Under the pieces are notes generated by a model. The model saw nothing but the letters and a program-made list of their open reading frames with translations, was not told the origin of the DNA and ran no database searches. Below, one piece after another: positions 1-5,798 of a DNA stretch of 5,798 nt. The stretch's first letter is position 1. Each line of letters opens with the position of its first letter. The DNA is from Gammaproteobacteria bacterium. Lineage in GTDB: Bacteria; Pseudomonadota; Gammaproteobacteria; Steroidobacterales; Woeseiaceae. The translations under genes were made by a program, and so were the position numbers. The stretch lies in NCBI GenBank assembly GCA_029881015.1, contig JAOUNK010000220.1:1-5798 (forward strand), in the 5' to 3' direction.

Positions 1-181
1 GGACAAGGAGATTACCTACAAAATCGTGGGTGAGGACGAGGCCGATATCCGGCAGGGCATGATTTCGTTCACGTCGCCGATCGCGCGGGCGCTGATCGGC
101 AAGAACGAAGGCGATGAGATCGTATTTCAGGCACCGGATGGCATGAAGACCTTCGAAGTGCTGGAAGTGCGCTACGAGTGA
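1..181 (+). CDS. greA: Transcription elongation factor GreA, C-terminal part (5' end outside window)
   Basis: GreA binds in the secondary channel of RNA polymerase and stimulates cleavage of the RNA 3' end in backtracked complexes, rescuing stalled elongation in the cytoplasm. The window begins inside the gene. The reading frame opens at base 2 and gives 59 residues to a TGA at 179-181. They include YKIVGEDEAD, then SPIARALIGK, and end FEVLEVRYE. This is the typical C-terminal FKBP-like domain of GreA; the segments match E. coli YRIVGDDEAD, SPIARGLIGK and the final FEVIKVEY. The N-terminal coiled coil that reaches the polymerase active site lies to the left, outside the window. GreB shares this fold, but the SPIARALIGK wording and the neighbourhood with yhbY and rlmE favour GreA. 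The gene converges on yhbY with three bases between the stops. A hairpin with a T tract just downstream probably ends its transcript. No defect is seen in the visible part. Confidence 0.95.
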   Translation, partial: DKEITYKIVGEDEADIRQGMISFTSPIARALIGKNEGDEIVFQAPDGMKTFEVLEVRYE

Positions 182-184
182 GGT

Positions 185-493
185 CTACCGGGACGGCACG
201 CGAATGCGCTTCTCGGGTTTCTTTTTGAGGTTTTGTCGGAACAACAGGGCAACGTTACCGATTCGCTGTACCAGGGTTGCCGAGCTCTCACTGCAGAGCT
301 TTTCGATGATCGCGTCGCGCGTGTCGCGATCGCCGGCACGAACTCGCACTTTGATGAGTTCATGGTGATCGAGCGTGGACTCATACTCGGCCATTACAGC
401 GTCGCTCAGGCCGGCATCCCCGATCATGATCGTTGGCTTGAGATGGTGGCCGAGGCCGCGCAGGTACTTTTTCTGGTGTTCGCTGAGATTCAT
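185..493 (-). CDS. yhbY: Ribosome assembly RNA-binding protein YhbY (CRM domain)
   Basis: YhbY is a small single-CRM-domain RNA-binding protein that associates with precursors of the 50S ribosomal subunit. This 102-residue product starts MNLSEHQKKYLRGLGHHLKP, close to E. coli MNLSTKQKQHLKGLAHPLKP, which supports the ATG at 491-493. The CRM GxxG loop is visible as G25-D-A-G28 in IMIGDAGLS. The conserved HHELIKVR follows at 43-50, and RIGNVALLFR at 78-87 forms the last strand. The tail, about residues 88-102, is strongly basic (KKKPEKRIR). The length is a few residues more than the E. coli protein. It converges on greA and diverges from rlmE, whose product also acts on the large subunit, so the context fits ribosome biogenesis. 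No Shine-Dalgarno sequence precedes the start. The DNA coding for the basic tail also carries the probable greA terminator on the other strand. Confidence 0.95.
   Translation of the reverse strand: MNLSEHQKKYLRGLGHHLKPTIMIGDAGLSDAVMAEYESTLDHHELIKVRVRAGDRDTRDAIIEKLCSESSATLVQRIGNVALLFRQNLKKKPEKRIRVPSR
188..226 (+). terminator. Probable intrinsic terminator of greA, inside the yhbY 3' coding end
   Basis: Seven bases after the greA stop, 188-193 (CCGGGA) can pair with 211-216 (TCTCGG), six pairs including one G-U. An imperfect inner stem (195-200 with 205-210, one mismatch and wobble pairs) closes a CGAA loop. The stem is followed by G and then TTTCTTTTT to 226. A stem followed by a T-rich tract after a stop codon is the standard Rho-independent form. 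The T tract is the complement of the Lys codons in the YhbY tail, so the T-richness could in part reflect coding. Pairing was judged by eye and no folding energy was computed. Confidence 0.5.
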
Positions 494-501
494 GAGCGCG
501 A

Positions 502-510
502 AGTGTAGCA
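502..510 (-). promoter_or_regulatory. Candidate extended -10 promoter element for yhbY
   Basis: Read on the reverse strand, these bases are TGCTACACT: a TGn extension followed by TACACT, which matches TATAAT at four of six positions. The element ends nine bases before the yhbY ATG, so transcription would begin within a few bases of the start codon. No matching -35 box at normal spacing was found. It is weak, but it lies in the only non-coding DNA between the two divergent genes, where a yhbY promoter would be expected. Confidence 0.25.
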
Positions 511-525
511 GGATGATCGGTCTTA

Positions 526-1149
526 ATGAGCAAACCTAGACGATCCAGTGGCGGCTGGCGGGAACGCCAGGAGAAGGATCCCTACGTACAACGGGCGCGC
601 AAGGAAGGCTGGCGCTCGCGCGCCGTCTTCAAGCTGGAGCAGATCGAGCAGAAAGAACGGCTCCTGAAGCCCGGGATCGTCTGCGTGGACCTCGGATCCG
701 CGCCGGGTAGCTGGAGCCAGTACATCACGGAGACGCTCAAGGGGCGGGCCCGTATCGTGGCCGTCGACCTGCTGCCGATGGATGCGCTGCCCGAGGTCGA
801 GTTCATCCAGGGCGATTTCGAGCACGACGAAGTCTTTGCAAGGTTGCTCGAATCGGTTGGCGAGGCGGGCGCCGACCTTGTATTAAGCGATATGGCCCCC
901 AATATCAGCGGGACCCGGGCGGTGGACCAGCCGCGCTCCATGTATCTTGTGGAATTAGCGCTGGATATGGCGCGCAAGGTCCTCAAGCCTGGCGGGAGCT
1001 TCATTTGCAAGGTGTTCCAGGGTGAGGGCTTCGATGCCTTCGTGCGCGATGCGCGGAACTCTTTCAAGCGGGTAAGAGTCGTCAAACCCATGGCCTCGCG
1101 CCCTGGTAGCCGTGAGGTCTATTTGGTAGCGAGAAACTTCTCTTTGTAG
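526..1149 (+). CDS. rlmE: 23S rRNA 2'-O-ribose U2552 methyltransferase RlmE (FtsJ/RrmJ)
   Basis: RlmE uses S-adenosylmethionine to methylate the 2'-hydroxyl of U2552 in the A loop of 23S rRNA, a late step in 50S maturation. The 207-residue product is normal for the family (E. coli 209). The N-terminal basic segment contains DPYVQRARKEGWRSRAVFKL. The SAM-binding motif DLGSAPGSWSQ lies at 55-65. The catalytic tetrad is complete: K36, D122 (in SDMAPN), K162 (in CKVFQG) and E197 (in SREVYLV). These are two positions below the E. coli numbering K38, D124, K164 and E199. SAM-contact residues D81 and D97 are also kept. The ATG at 526 gives the family-typical short N-terminus; an AGGA at 510-513 is the only Shine-Dalgarno-like sequence and is rather far away. 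It is the first gene of the rightward operon, 13 bases before ftsH. In E. coli rlmE-ftsH is a sigma-32 heat-shock unit, but no clear sigma-32 promoter is seen here. Confidence 0.97.
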   Translation: MSKPRRSSGGWRERQEKDPYVQRARKEGWRSRAVFKLEQIEQKERLLKPGIVCVDLGSAPGSWSQYITETLKGRARIVAVDLLPMDALPEVEFIQGDFEHDEVFARLLESVGEAGADLVLSDMAPNISGTRAVDQPRSMYLVELALDMARKVLKPGGSFICKVFQGEGFDAFVRDARNSFKRVRVVKPMASRPGSREVYLVARNFSL

Positions 1150-1162
1150 TAGCGTCTGAATC

Positions 1163-3090
1163 GTGAATGATCTAACTAAGAACGTACTTGTATTCATTGT
1201 CATCATCGTCGTTTTGCTGTCGGTGGTGCAGGGTCTGTCGACGGTCAACCCGGGGCAGCCCGAGAAACGAGACTATTCCGAGTTCCAGGCGCAATTGCGA
1301 TCCGGGAAAGTGTCTGAAGTTGTGTTCGACGGGCAGCAGATCCGCTACGGCAGCTCCGATTCCCTGCAGTTCTACACGATCAATCCCGAGACGGACAATA
1401 CGGTCCTCATCGGCGAGTTGATGAAACAGAATGTCAAGATCTCTGCGGCCGAGCCGCAGAAGCAGGGGCTGCTGGGCCAACTGCTGATCAGTTCCTTCCC
1501 TATTCTGTTGTTAATTGGCGTATGGATCTACTTCATGCGCCAGATGCAGGGGGGCGGCGGAGGCCGTGGTGCCATGTCCTTCGGGAAAAGCAAGGCGCGC
1601 CTCCTGGGTGAAGACCAGGTCAACGTGACGTTTGCGGACGTTGCGGGTGTCGAGGAGGCGAAGGCCGAGGTATCGGAAGTCGTCGATTTCCTCAAGGACC
1701 CGAGCAAGTTCCAGCGCCTCGGCGGCAAGATCCCCAAGGGCGTACTCATGGTCGGTCCGCCCGGTACGGGCAAGACTCTGTTGGCCAAGGCCATCGCCGG
1801 CGAAGCCAAGGTTCCGTTTTCACGATTTCGGGTTCCGATTTCGTGGAGATGTTCGTTGGCGTGGGCGCATCGCGAGTGCGCGACATGTTCGACCAGGCCA
1901 AGAAGCAGGCGCCGTGCATTATCTTTATCGACGAACTCGATGCCGTCGGGCGTCACCGTGGTGCCGGTCTGGGTGGCGGGCACGATGAGCGCGAGCAGAC
2001 GCTCAACCAGATGCTGGTCGAGATGGACGGGTTCGAAGGCAGCGAGGGCATTATTGTGATTGCGGCAACCAACCGCCCGGACGTCCTCGATCCGGCATTG
2101 CTGCGCCCGGGTCGTTTCGACCGGCAGGTGGTGGTGCCGCTCCCGGACGTGCGCGGCCGCGAGCAGATCCTCAAAGTGCATATGCGCAAGGTGCCGCTGG
2201 CGGACGACGTTCGCCCGGGCATTATCGCGCGCGGCACGCCAGGATTCTCCGGCGCCGATCTCGCCAACCTCGTAAACGAGGCGGCATTGTTTGCAGCACG
2301 CGGCAACAAGCGCGTCGTGAGTATGGACGAGTTCGAGAAGGCGAAGGACAAGATCATGATGGGTGCCGAGAGGCGCTCGATGGTCATGAGCGAGAAGGAA
2401 AAACTCAATACGGCCTACCACGAGGCCGGTCACGCCATCATTGGTTACCTCGTTCCCGAGCACGATCCGGTCTACAAGGTCACGATTATCCCGCGTGGCC
2501 GGGCACTTGGCGTGACGATGTACCTGCCCGAGGAAGACCGTTACAGCATGTCGCGGCAACGGCTGGAGAGCGCGATTTCCAGCCTCTTTGGTGGTCGCAT
2601 TGCTGAAGAAATGATAAACGGCATGGACGGAGTGACGACCGGTGCGTCGAACGACATTGAGCGCGCCACTGAAATCGCCCGTAACATGGTGACCAAGTGG
2701 GGCCTGTCGGACCGCCTGGGGCCGCTGACCTACAGCGAAGATGACGGCGAAGTGTTCCTGGGTCGCTCGGTGACGCAGCACAAGCAGGTGTCGGACGATA
2801 CCGCGCATGCAATCGACGAGGAAGTGCGGCGCATCATTGACACCAACTACGAGCGGGCCAGGAACCTGCTCAAGGCCAACGTCGACAAACTGCATGCCAT
2901 GGCCAAGGCGCTCGTCAAGTACGAGACCATCGGCGAAGCCCAGATCAAGGACATCATGGAAGGCCGTGAGCCTAGGCCTCCTGAGGACTGGGAGGACACC
3001 ACGGATTCCACCACCAAGGGTGATGACGGGTCGGCCACGGCAGAGGTCGATGCAACCGGCCCGATCGGCGGACCGGCAAGCGAGCACTAG
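1163..3090 (+). CDS. ftsH: ATP-dependent zinc metalloprotease FtsH, interrupted by an apparent one-base deletion
   Basis: FtsH is a membrane-anchored hexameric AAA+ protease of the inner membrane; in E. coli it degrades LpxC, sigma-32 and unassembled membrane proteins. The start is GTG at 1163 with no evident Shine-Dalgarno. Transmembrane helix 1 is near residues 8-25, the periplasmic domain near 26-105, transmembrane helix 2 near 107-125, and a Gly-rich linker at 130-136. Walker A, GPPGTGKT, is at 198-205. After residue 219 the frame shifts by one base. With one T restored the product is 642 residues (E. coli 644-647). It has the pore motif FVGVG at 231-235, Walker B IIFIDE at 253-258, second region of homology with arginine fingers R315 and R318, zinc site HEAGH at 420-424 and third ligand D498. 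As written, frame one stops at 2057-2059 after 79 unrelated residues, giving 298 in total and losing the protease; the downstream frame lacks the membrane anchor and Walker A. Conservation on both sides argues for sequence error or very recent mutation. Confidence 0.93.
1817..1820 (+). other. Frameshift site in ftsH: T run one base short
   Basis: The codons read GTT CCG TTT TCA CGA, giving VPFSR and then nonsense. All FtsH proteins I know read VPFFTISGSDF here. Five T bases instead of four would give GTT CCG TTT TTC ACG ATT TCG GGT TCC GAT TTC, which is exactly that sequence, and the new frame then continues to the normal stop at 3088-3090. The lesion is therefore a single missing T in this homopolymer. 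It lies about 12 residues after the Walker A threonine. Confidence 0.93.
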
Positions 3091-3105
3091 CCAGCCCTTC
3101 CAGAT

Positions 3106-3930
3106 ATGCTGAAACTGGGCCCATTGAATCTGCCGGTGCCCGCGGTCATGGGCATTCTGAACGTTACGCCGGATTCCTTCTCGGACGGTGGCCGCTTTGT
3201 TAAGCCCGATACAGCGTTGCGGCAGGCAGCGGCGATGGCACGCGACGGTGCGACCATCCTCGACATCGGCGGTGAATCCACGCGGCCGGGAGCCCGGAGC
3301 GTCGGCGGCCCGCAGGAGCTGGACCGGGTGATTCCCGTCATCGAAGCGGTCCGGACGGTTACAGACTTGCCAATTTCCATCGACACGAGCAAGGCTGAGG
3401 TCATGCGCGAGGCGGTTGCCGCCGGGGCGTGCCTCGTAAACGATGTGTATGCGCTGCAAGGAGAGGGGGCTCTACAGGCCGCCGCTGATCTGCAGGTGCC
3501 GGTGTGCCTCATGCATATGCGAGGGGAGCCGCGCACCATGCAGGTGGCTCCCGAATACGACGATGTCGTCGCCGAAGTGGCCCGGTTCCTCGAGTCGCGG
3601 GTGGCGGCGTGCGTCGCAGCAGGGCTCGCCGAGGAGTTGCTGATCGTCGACCCCGGGTTCGGATTCGGCAAGACGCACCGTCACAATGTCGAGTTGCTGG
3701 CAAATCTGCGACAATTGAGCGTGCGTGGGCGGCCTGTGCTCGTTGGCCTGTCGAGGAAGTCGACACTCGGTGAGCTGACGAACAGGGATGTCTCCGAGCG
3801 GCTGCCCGCCAGCATTGCAGCGGCGGTAATCGCAGTCATGAACGGTGCTGAGATCGTGCGTGCTCACGATGTCGGGGCAACAGTCGATGCACTCAAGGTC
3901 GTACAGGCAGTAACAAAGGCGGGCGCATAG
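3106..3930 (+). CDS. folP: Dihydropteroate synthase
   Basis: FolP condenses 6-hydroxymethyl-7,8-dihydropterin diphosphate with p-aminobenzoate to give dihydropteroate in folate synthesis; it is the sulfonamide target. The 274-residue TIM-barrel protein has all family signatures: MGILNVTPDSFSDGG at 15-29, DIGGESTRPGA at 53-63, IDTSK at 92-96, NDV at 112-114, LMHMRG at 135-140, DPGFGFGKT at 182-190, GLSRKS at 214-219 and VRAHDV at 251-256. The E. coli ligand residues N22, T62, D96, N115, D185, K221, R255 and H257 correspond to N19, T59, D93, N112, D182, K218, R252 and H254 here. Positions matching the sulfonamide-resistance sites F28 and P64 are unchanged (F25, P61), so a drug-sensitive form is expected. 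The ATG at 3106 follows the ftsH stop by 15 bases, with no strong Shine-Dalgarno; translation is probably coupled to ftsH. The ftsH-folP-glmM order is conserved in gammaproteobacteria. Confidence 0.98.
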   Translation: MLKLGPLNLPVPAVMGILNVTPDSFSDGGRFVKPDTALRQAAAMARDGATILDIGGESTRPGARSVGGPQELDRVIPVIEAVRTVTDLPISIDTSKAEVMREAVAAGACLVNDVYALQGEGALQAAADLQVPVCLMHMRGEPRTMQVAPEYDDVVAEVARFLESRVAACVAAGLAEELLIVDPGFGFGKTHRHNVELLANLRQLSVRGRPVLVGLSRKSTLGELTNRDVSERLPASIAAAVIAVMNGAEIVRAHDVGATVDALKVVQAVTKAGA

Positions 3931-3946
3931 CGCCAGAGAACAGGTA

Positions 3947-5281
3947 ATGAGCAAAAACTATTTCGGCACAGACGGTGTCAGGGGTACGGTCGGCAGCGAT
4001 CCTATGACTGCTGACTTCGCCATGCGGCTCGCGAGCGCAGCGGCGCAGGTACTGGTCCCACAGGGCGGCACTGTCGTCATCGGCAAGGACACGCGACTCT
4101 CGGGCTACATGTTCGAATCGGCTCTCGAGGCCGGGTTTGTTGCCGCCGGAGCGGATGTCTTGTTGCTCGGACCGTTGCCGACGCCGGGAATCGCGCGACT
4201 GACACAGGAGTTCGACGCGGATCTGGGCGTGGTTATCAGCGCATCGCACAACGCTTTCTTCGACAACGGCATTAAGTTCTTCGATCGATCCGGCTCGAAG
4301 CTGACCGACGAAACCGAATTAAAGATCGAGAAGCAGCTTGAGAACCCGGCTATCACACTCGATTCGAGGAAGCTGGGCAAGGCGAAGCGCATCGATACCG
4401 CGCGCACTCGTTACCAGGACTTCTGCGCGGCGAGCATGCCGCAGGGCATCGACCTCGAGGGCATGAAGATCGTCTTCGATGGCGCCAATGGTGCCGGGTA
4501 CAAGGTCGGGCCGCGCGCCCTGGCCAACCTCGGTGCCGAGGTCATTCCGATCGGTTGTTCGCCCAACGGCAAGAACATCAATTCCGGCTGTGGCTCGACC
4601 GAGCCGGAGCTGTTGCGGGCAACCGTTCCCGCCGTCAAGGCGGACGTTGGCGTCGCCCTCGATGGTGACGGGGATCGCGTGTTGATGGTGGACGAGGCCG
4701 GCAACCTGATTGACGGGGACCAGCTTCTCTATGTCCTGGCCATGGCTCGCAAGGACAAGGGCACCCTGAACGGTCCTGTCGTCGGTACGGTCATGAGTAA
4801 CCTGGGCCTCGAACATGCCCTGCGCGCACGGGACATCGATTTCAGGCGAGCGGCGGTCGGCGATCGCTACGTACTCGAGATGCTGCGCAGTGCGGGCGGC
4901 ACGATCGGTGGCGAGACGTCCGGGCATATGCTGGTTCTCGACAAGACCACGACGGGCGACGGCCTGATCAGCGCGCTCCAGGTCCTCGCGATCATGAAGG
5001 AAACGGGCAAGCGCCTGTCCGAGCTGGTCGCCGGTATGCCACGGTATCCGCAAACCATGCTGAATGTGCGCACCGACCGCCCATTGAATCCGGATACGTC
5101 GACCAGCATCCAGGATGCGGTCGCGGCGGCCGAGGGAGAGCTTGCGGACAGGGGGCGTGTTGTACTGCGGGCTTCCGGGACGGAACCCGTGATCCGGGTC
5201 ATGGTAGAGGGTGAGGACAGGGAGCAGGTGGTTTCACTCGCGAAGCGTCTTGCCACGGTTGTCGCCGAAGCCGCCGCCTGA
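3947..5281 (+). CDS. glmM: Phosphoglucosamine mutase GlmM
   Basis: GlmM interconverts glucosamine-6-phosphate and glucosamine-1-phosphate, the step before GlmU in UDP-N-acetylglucosamine synthesis for peptidoglycan and lipopolysaccharide. The 444-residue product matches the family length (E. coli 445). It starts MSKNYFGTDGVRG. The catalytic phosphoserine is S100 in VVISASHN at 95-102 (E. coli S102). The magnesium loop DGDGDR is at 239-244, the sugar-specificity loop GETSGH at 322-327, and the phosphate-binding loop RASGTEPVIRVMVEG at 408-422. These separate it from phosphomannomutase/phosphoglucomutase paralogues, and the position after folP supports GlmM. One oddity is A103 directly after SASHN, where most relatives have proline. 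The ATG lies 16 bases after the folP stop; AGAGAA at 3935-3940 is a partial Shine-Dalgarno. Confidence 0.98.
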   Translation: MSKNYFGTDGVRGTVGSDPMTADFAMRLASAAAQVLVPQGGTVVIGKDTRLSGYMFESALEAGFVAAGADVLLLGPLPTPGIARLTQEFDADLGVVISASHNAFFDNGIKFFDRSGSKLTDETELKIEKQLENPAITLDSRKLGKAKRIDTARTRYQDFCAASMPQGIDLEGMKIVFDGANGAGYKVGPRALANLGAEVIPIGCSPNGKNINSGCGSTEPELLRATVPAVKADVGVALDGDGDRVLMVDEAGNLIDGDQLLYVLAMARKDKGTLNGPVVGTVMSNLGLEHALRARDIDFRRAAVGDRYVLEMLRSAGGTIGGETSGHMLVLDKTTTGDGLISALQVLAIMKETGKRLSELVAGMPRYPQTMLNVRTDRPLNPDTSTSIQDAVAAAEGELADRGRVVLRASGTEPVIRVMVEGEDREQVVSLAKRLATVVAEAAA

Positions 5282-5295
5282 ACACCAATAATGCG

Positions 5296-5324
5296 TTGAT
5301 TTGCGGGGCTTCGCCCGGTATCCT
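5296..5324 (+). promoter_or_regulatory. Candidate sigma-70 promoter for tpiA
   Basis: The 75-base gap between glmM and tpiA contains TTGATT at 5296-5301 and TATCCT at 5319-5324, separated by exactly 17 bases. Each hexamer matches the sigma-70 consensus at four of six positions. A start point near 5331 would leave a leader of about 25 bases. The spacer can form a small hairpin (GGGC at 5306-5309 with GCCC at 5313-5316), but no T tract follows it directly, so it is not a convincing terminator. This is the only intergenic gap in the rightward run large enough for a promoter. Confidence 0.4.
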
Positions 5325-5356
5325 TGCGCGCCTTTTAAGCCTGCGGAAACACCGAT

Positions 5357-5798
5357 ATGCGTGACATTCTGGTTGCTGGAAACTGGAAAATGAACGGTAG
5401 CAGCGCCGCCAATGCGGAGCTGGTTGCCGGAATCGTCGCCGGTGTGCCCGAAGGCAGCGGATTCAGCCTGCTTGTCTGCCCCCCGTATCCGTACCTCGCG
5501 TCGGTCGTGGCGTTGACAGAGGGGTCGGCGGTCAGTGTCGGTGCGCAGAACGTATCGGAGCACGAGAAAGGGGCTTTTACCGGTGAGGTTTCTCCGGGCA
5601 TGCTGCACGATATCGGCTGCACATACGCGATCATCGGCCACTCCGAGCGACGTGCGCTCTACGGTGAGACCAGCGAGCAGGTGGCGGCGAAGTTCCAGGC
5701 GGCGCAGGCGGCCGGGATCACGCCCATACTCTGCGTCGGTGAGACGCTGGAGCAGCGCGAAGCCGGTACGACGGAACGTGTGATCGACGAGCAACTCG
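5357..5798 (+). CDS. tpiA: Triosephosphate isomerase, N-terminal part (3' end outside window)
   Basis: TpiA interconverts dihydroxyacetone phosphate and glyceraldehyde-3-phosphate in glycolysis and gluconeogenesis. The frame from the ATG at 5357 is open to the window edge and gives 147 residues, a little over half of the usual 250 or so. It begins MRDILVAGNWKMNG, with the substrate-contact residues N9 and K11. GAQNVSEHEKGAFTGEVSP follows from residue 62, with the catalytic histidine H95 in IIGHSERR and then ILCVGE at 124-129. The catalytic glutamate (near 165-167) and the phosphate-binding loop lie to the right. GGAAA at 5345-5349 is a plausible, weak Shine-Dalgarno seven bases before the start. 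Its place after glmM is typical of non-enteric gammaproteobacteria, where secG usually follows. No defect is seen in the visible part. Confidence 0.97.
   Translation, partial: MRDILVAGNWKMNGSSAANAELVAGIVAGVPEGSGFSLLVCPPYPYLASVVALTEGSAVSVGAQNVSEHEKGAFTGEVSPGMLHDIGCTYAIIGHSERRALYGETSEQVAAKFQAAQAAGITPILCVGETLEQREAGTTERVIDEQL

Noticed and set aside
421..432. Perfect 12-base palindrome CGATCATGATCG inside yhbY
   Set aside because: It encodes the conserved TIMIG segment of the CRM domain, is a single copy, and is distant from both starts, so chance in coding DNA is the simplest explanation.
437..465. CTTGAGA at 437-443, resembling a sigma-32 or sigma-70 -35 box upstream of rlmE
   Set aside because: No acceptable -10 (CCCCAT-type or TATAAT-type) occurs at proper spacing, and the bases encode conserved YhbY residues (HLKP region) on the other strand.
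233..508. A 91-codon forward open frame between greA and rlmE
   Set aside because: It is the antisense shadow of yhbY, whose reverse-strand translation matches the CRM protein family closely from first to last residue.
3057..3090. GC-rich inverted repeats (CCGATCGG and flanking CCGG) at the end of ftsH as a possible terminator
   Set aside because: No T tract follows, and folP begins 15 bases after ftsH, which suits read-through within an operon.
1528..3459. A 643-codon open frame on the reverse strand opposite ftsH and folP
   Set aside because: Its translation shows no recognisable domain and is rich in His, Arg and Val as expected from a GC-rich antisense frame. It lies opposite two conserved genes, and it stays open only because stop codons are rare in that frame. 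The near-equal length to FtsH is chance.
5234..5794. A 186-codon reverse-strand open frame opposite the end of glmM and tpiA
   Set aside because: The forward strand here encodes clear GlmM and TpiA motifs; the reverse translation resembles nothing known and crosses the promoter gap.

Overview
The window holds a block of core housekeeping genes from the chromosome of a GC-rich gammaproteobacterium, probably not an enteric one. The order greA (3' end), yhbY (reverse strand), rlmE, ftsH, folP, glmM, tpiA (5' part) is the arrangement I recall from Pseudomonas-type, Xanthomonas-type and Chromatiales-type gammaproteobacteria. In Escherichia coli tpiA lies elsewhere and glmM is followed directly by secG. 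The proteins align by eye with their gammaproteobacterial relatives and keep the known catalytic residues. The genus cannot be fixed from this stretch. I see no mobile element, CRISPR array, tRNA, rRNA or phage gene, and no gene-free stretch longer than 75 bases.

Layout: the window opens inside greA (transcript cleavage factor), which ends at 181. The convergent yhbY (185-493) leaves only three bases between the two stop codons, and a likely greA terminator lies inside the yhbY 3' end. yhbY and rlmE (526-1149) diverge, with 32 bases between their start codons. From rlmE onward all genes run rightward with gaps of 13 to 16 bases: rlmE, ftsH (1163-3090), folP (3106-3930), glmM (3947-5281). A 75-base gap with a plausible sigma-70 promoter then precedes tpiA (5357, running off the right edge).

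How the genes relate: YhbY and RlmE both act in assembly of the large ribosomal subunit. RlmE and FtsH are neighbours and heat-shock partners in enterics. FtsH is the membrane AAA+ protease, FolP makes dihydropteroate for folate, GlmM makes glucosamine-1-phosphate for peptidoglycan and lipopolysaccharide, and TpiA is a glycolytic enzyme. The rightward genes look like one housekeeping operon, with tpiA possibly having its own extra promoter.

The main anomaly is in ftsH. The gene is complete and conserved at both ends, but one base is missing from a T run at 1817-1820, just after the Walker A region, so it reads as two frames. Restoring one T gives an uninterrupted 642-residue FtsH with every key motif in place. 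A sequencing or assembly error, or a very recent mutation, is far likelier than a new system. I found no convincing undescribed biological system in this window.
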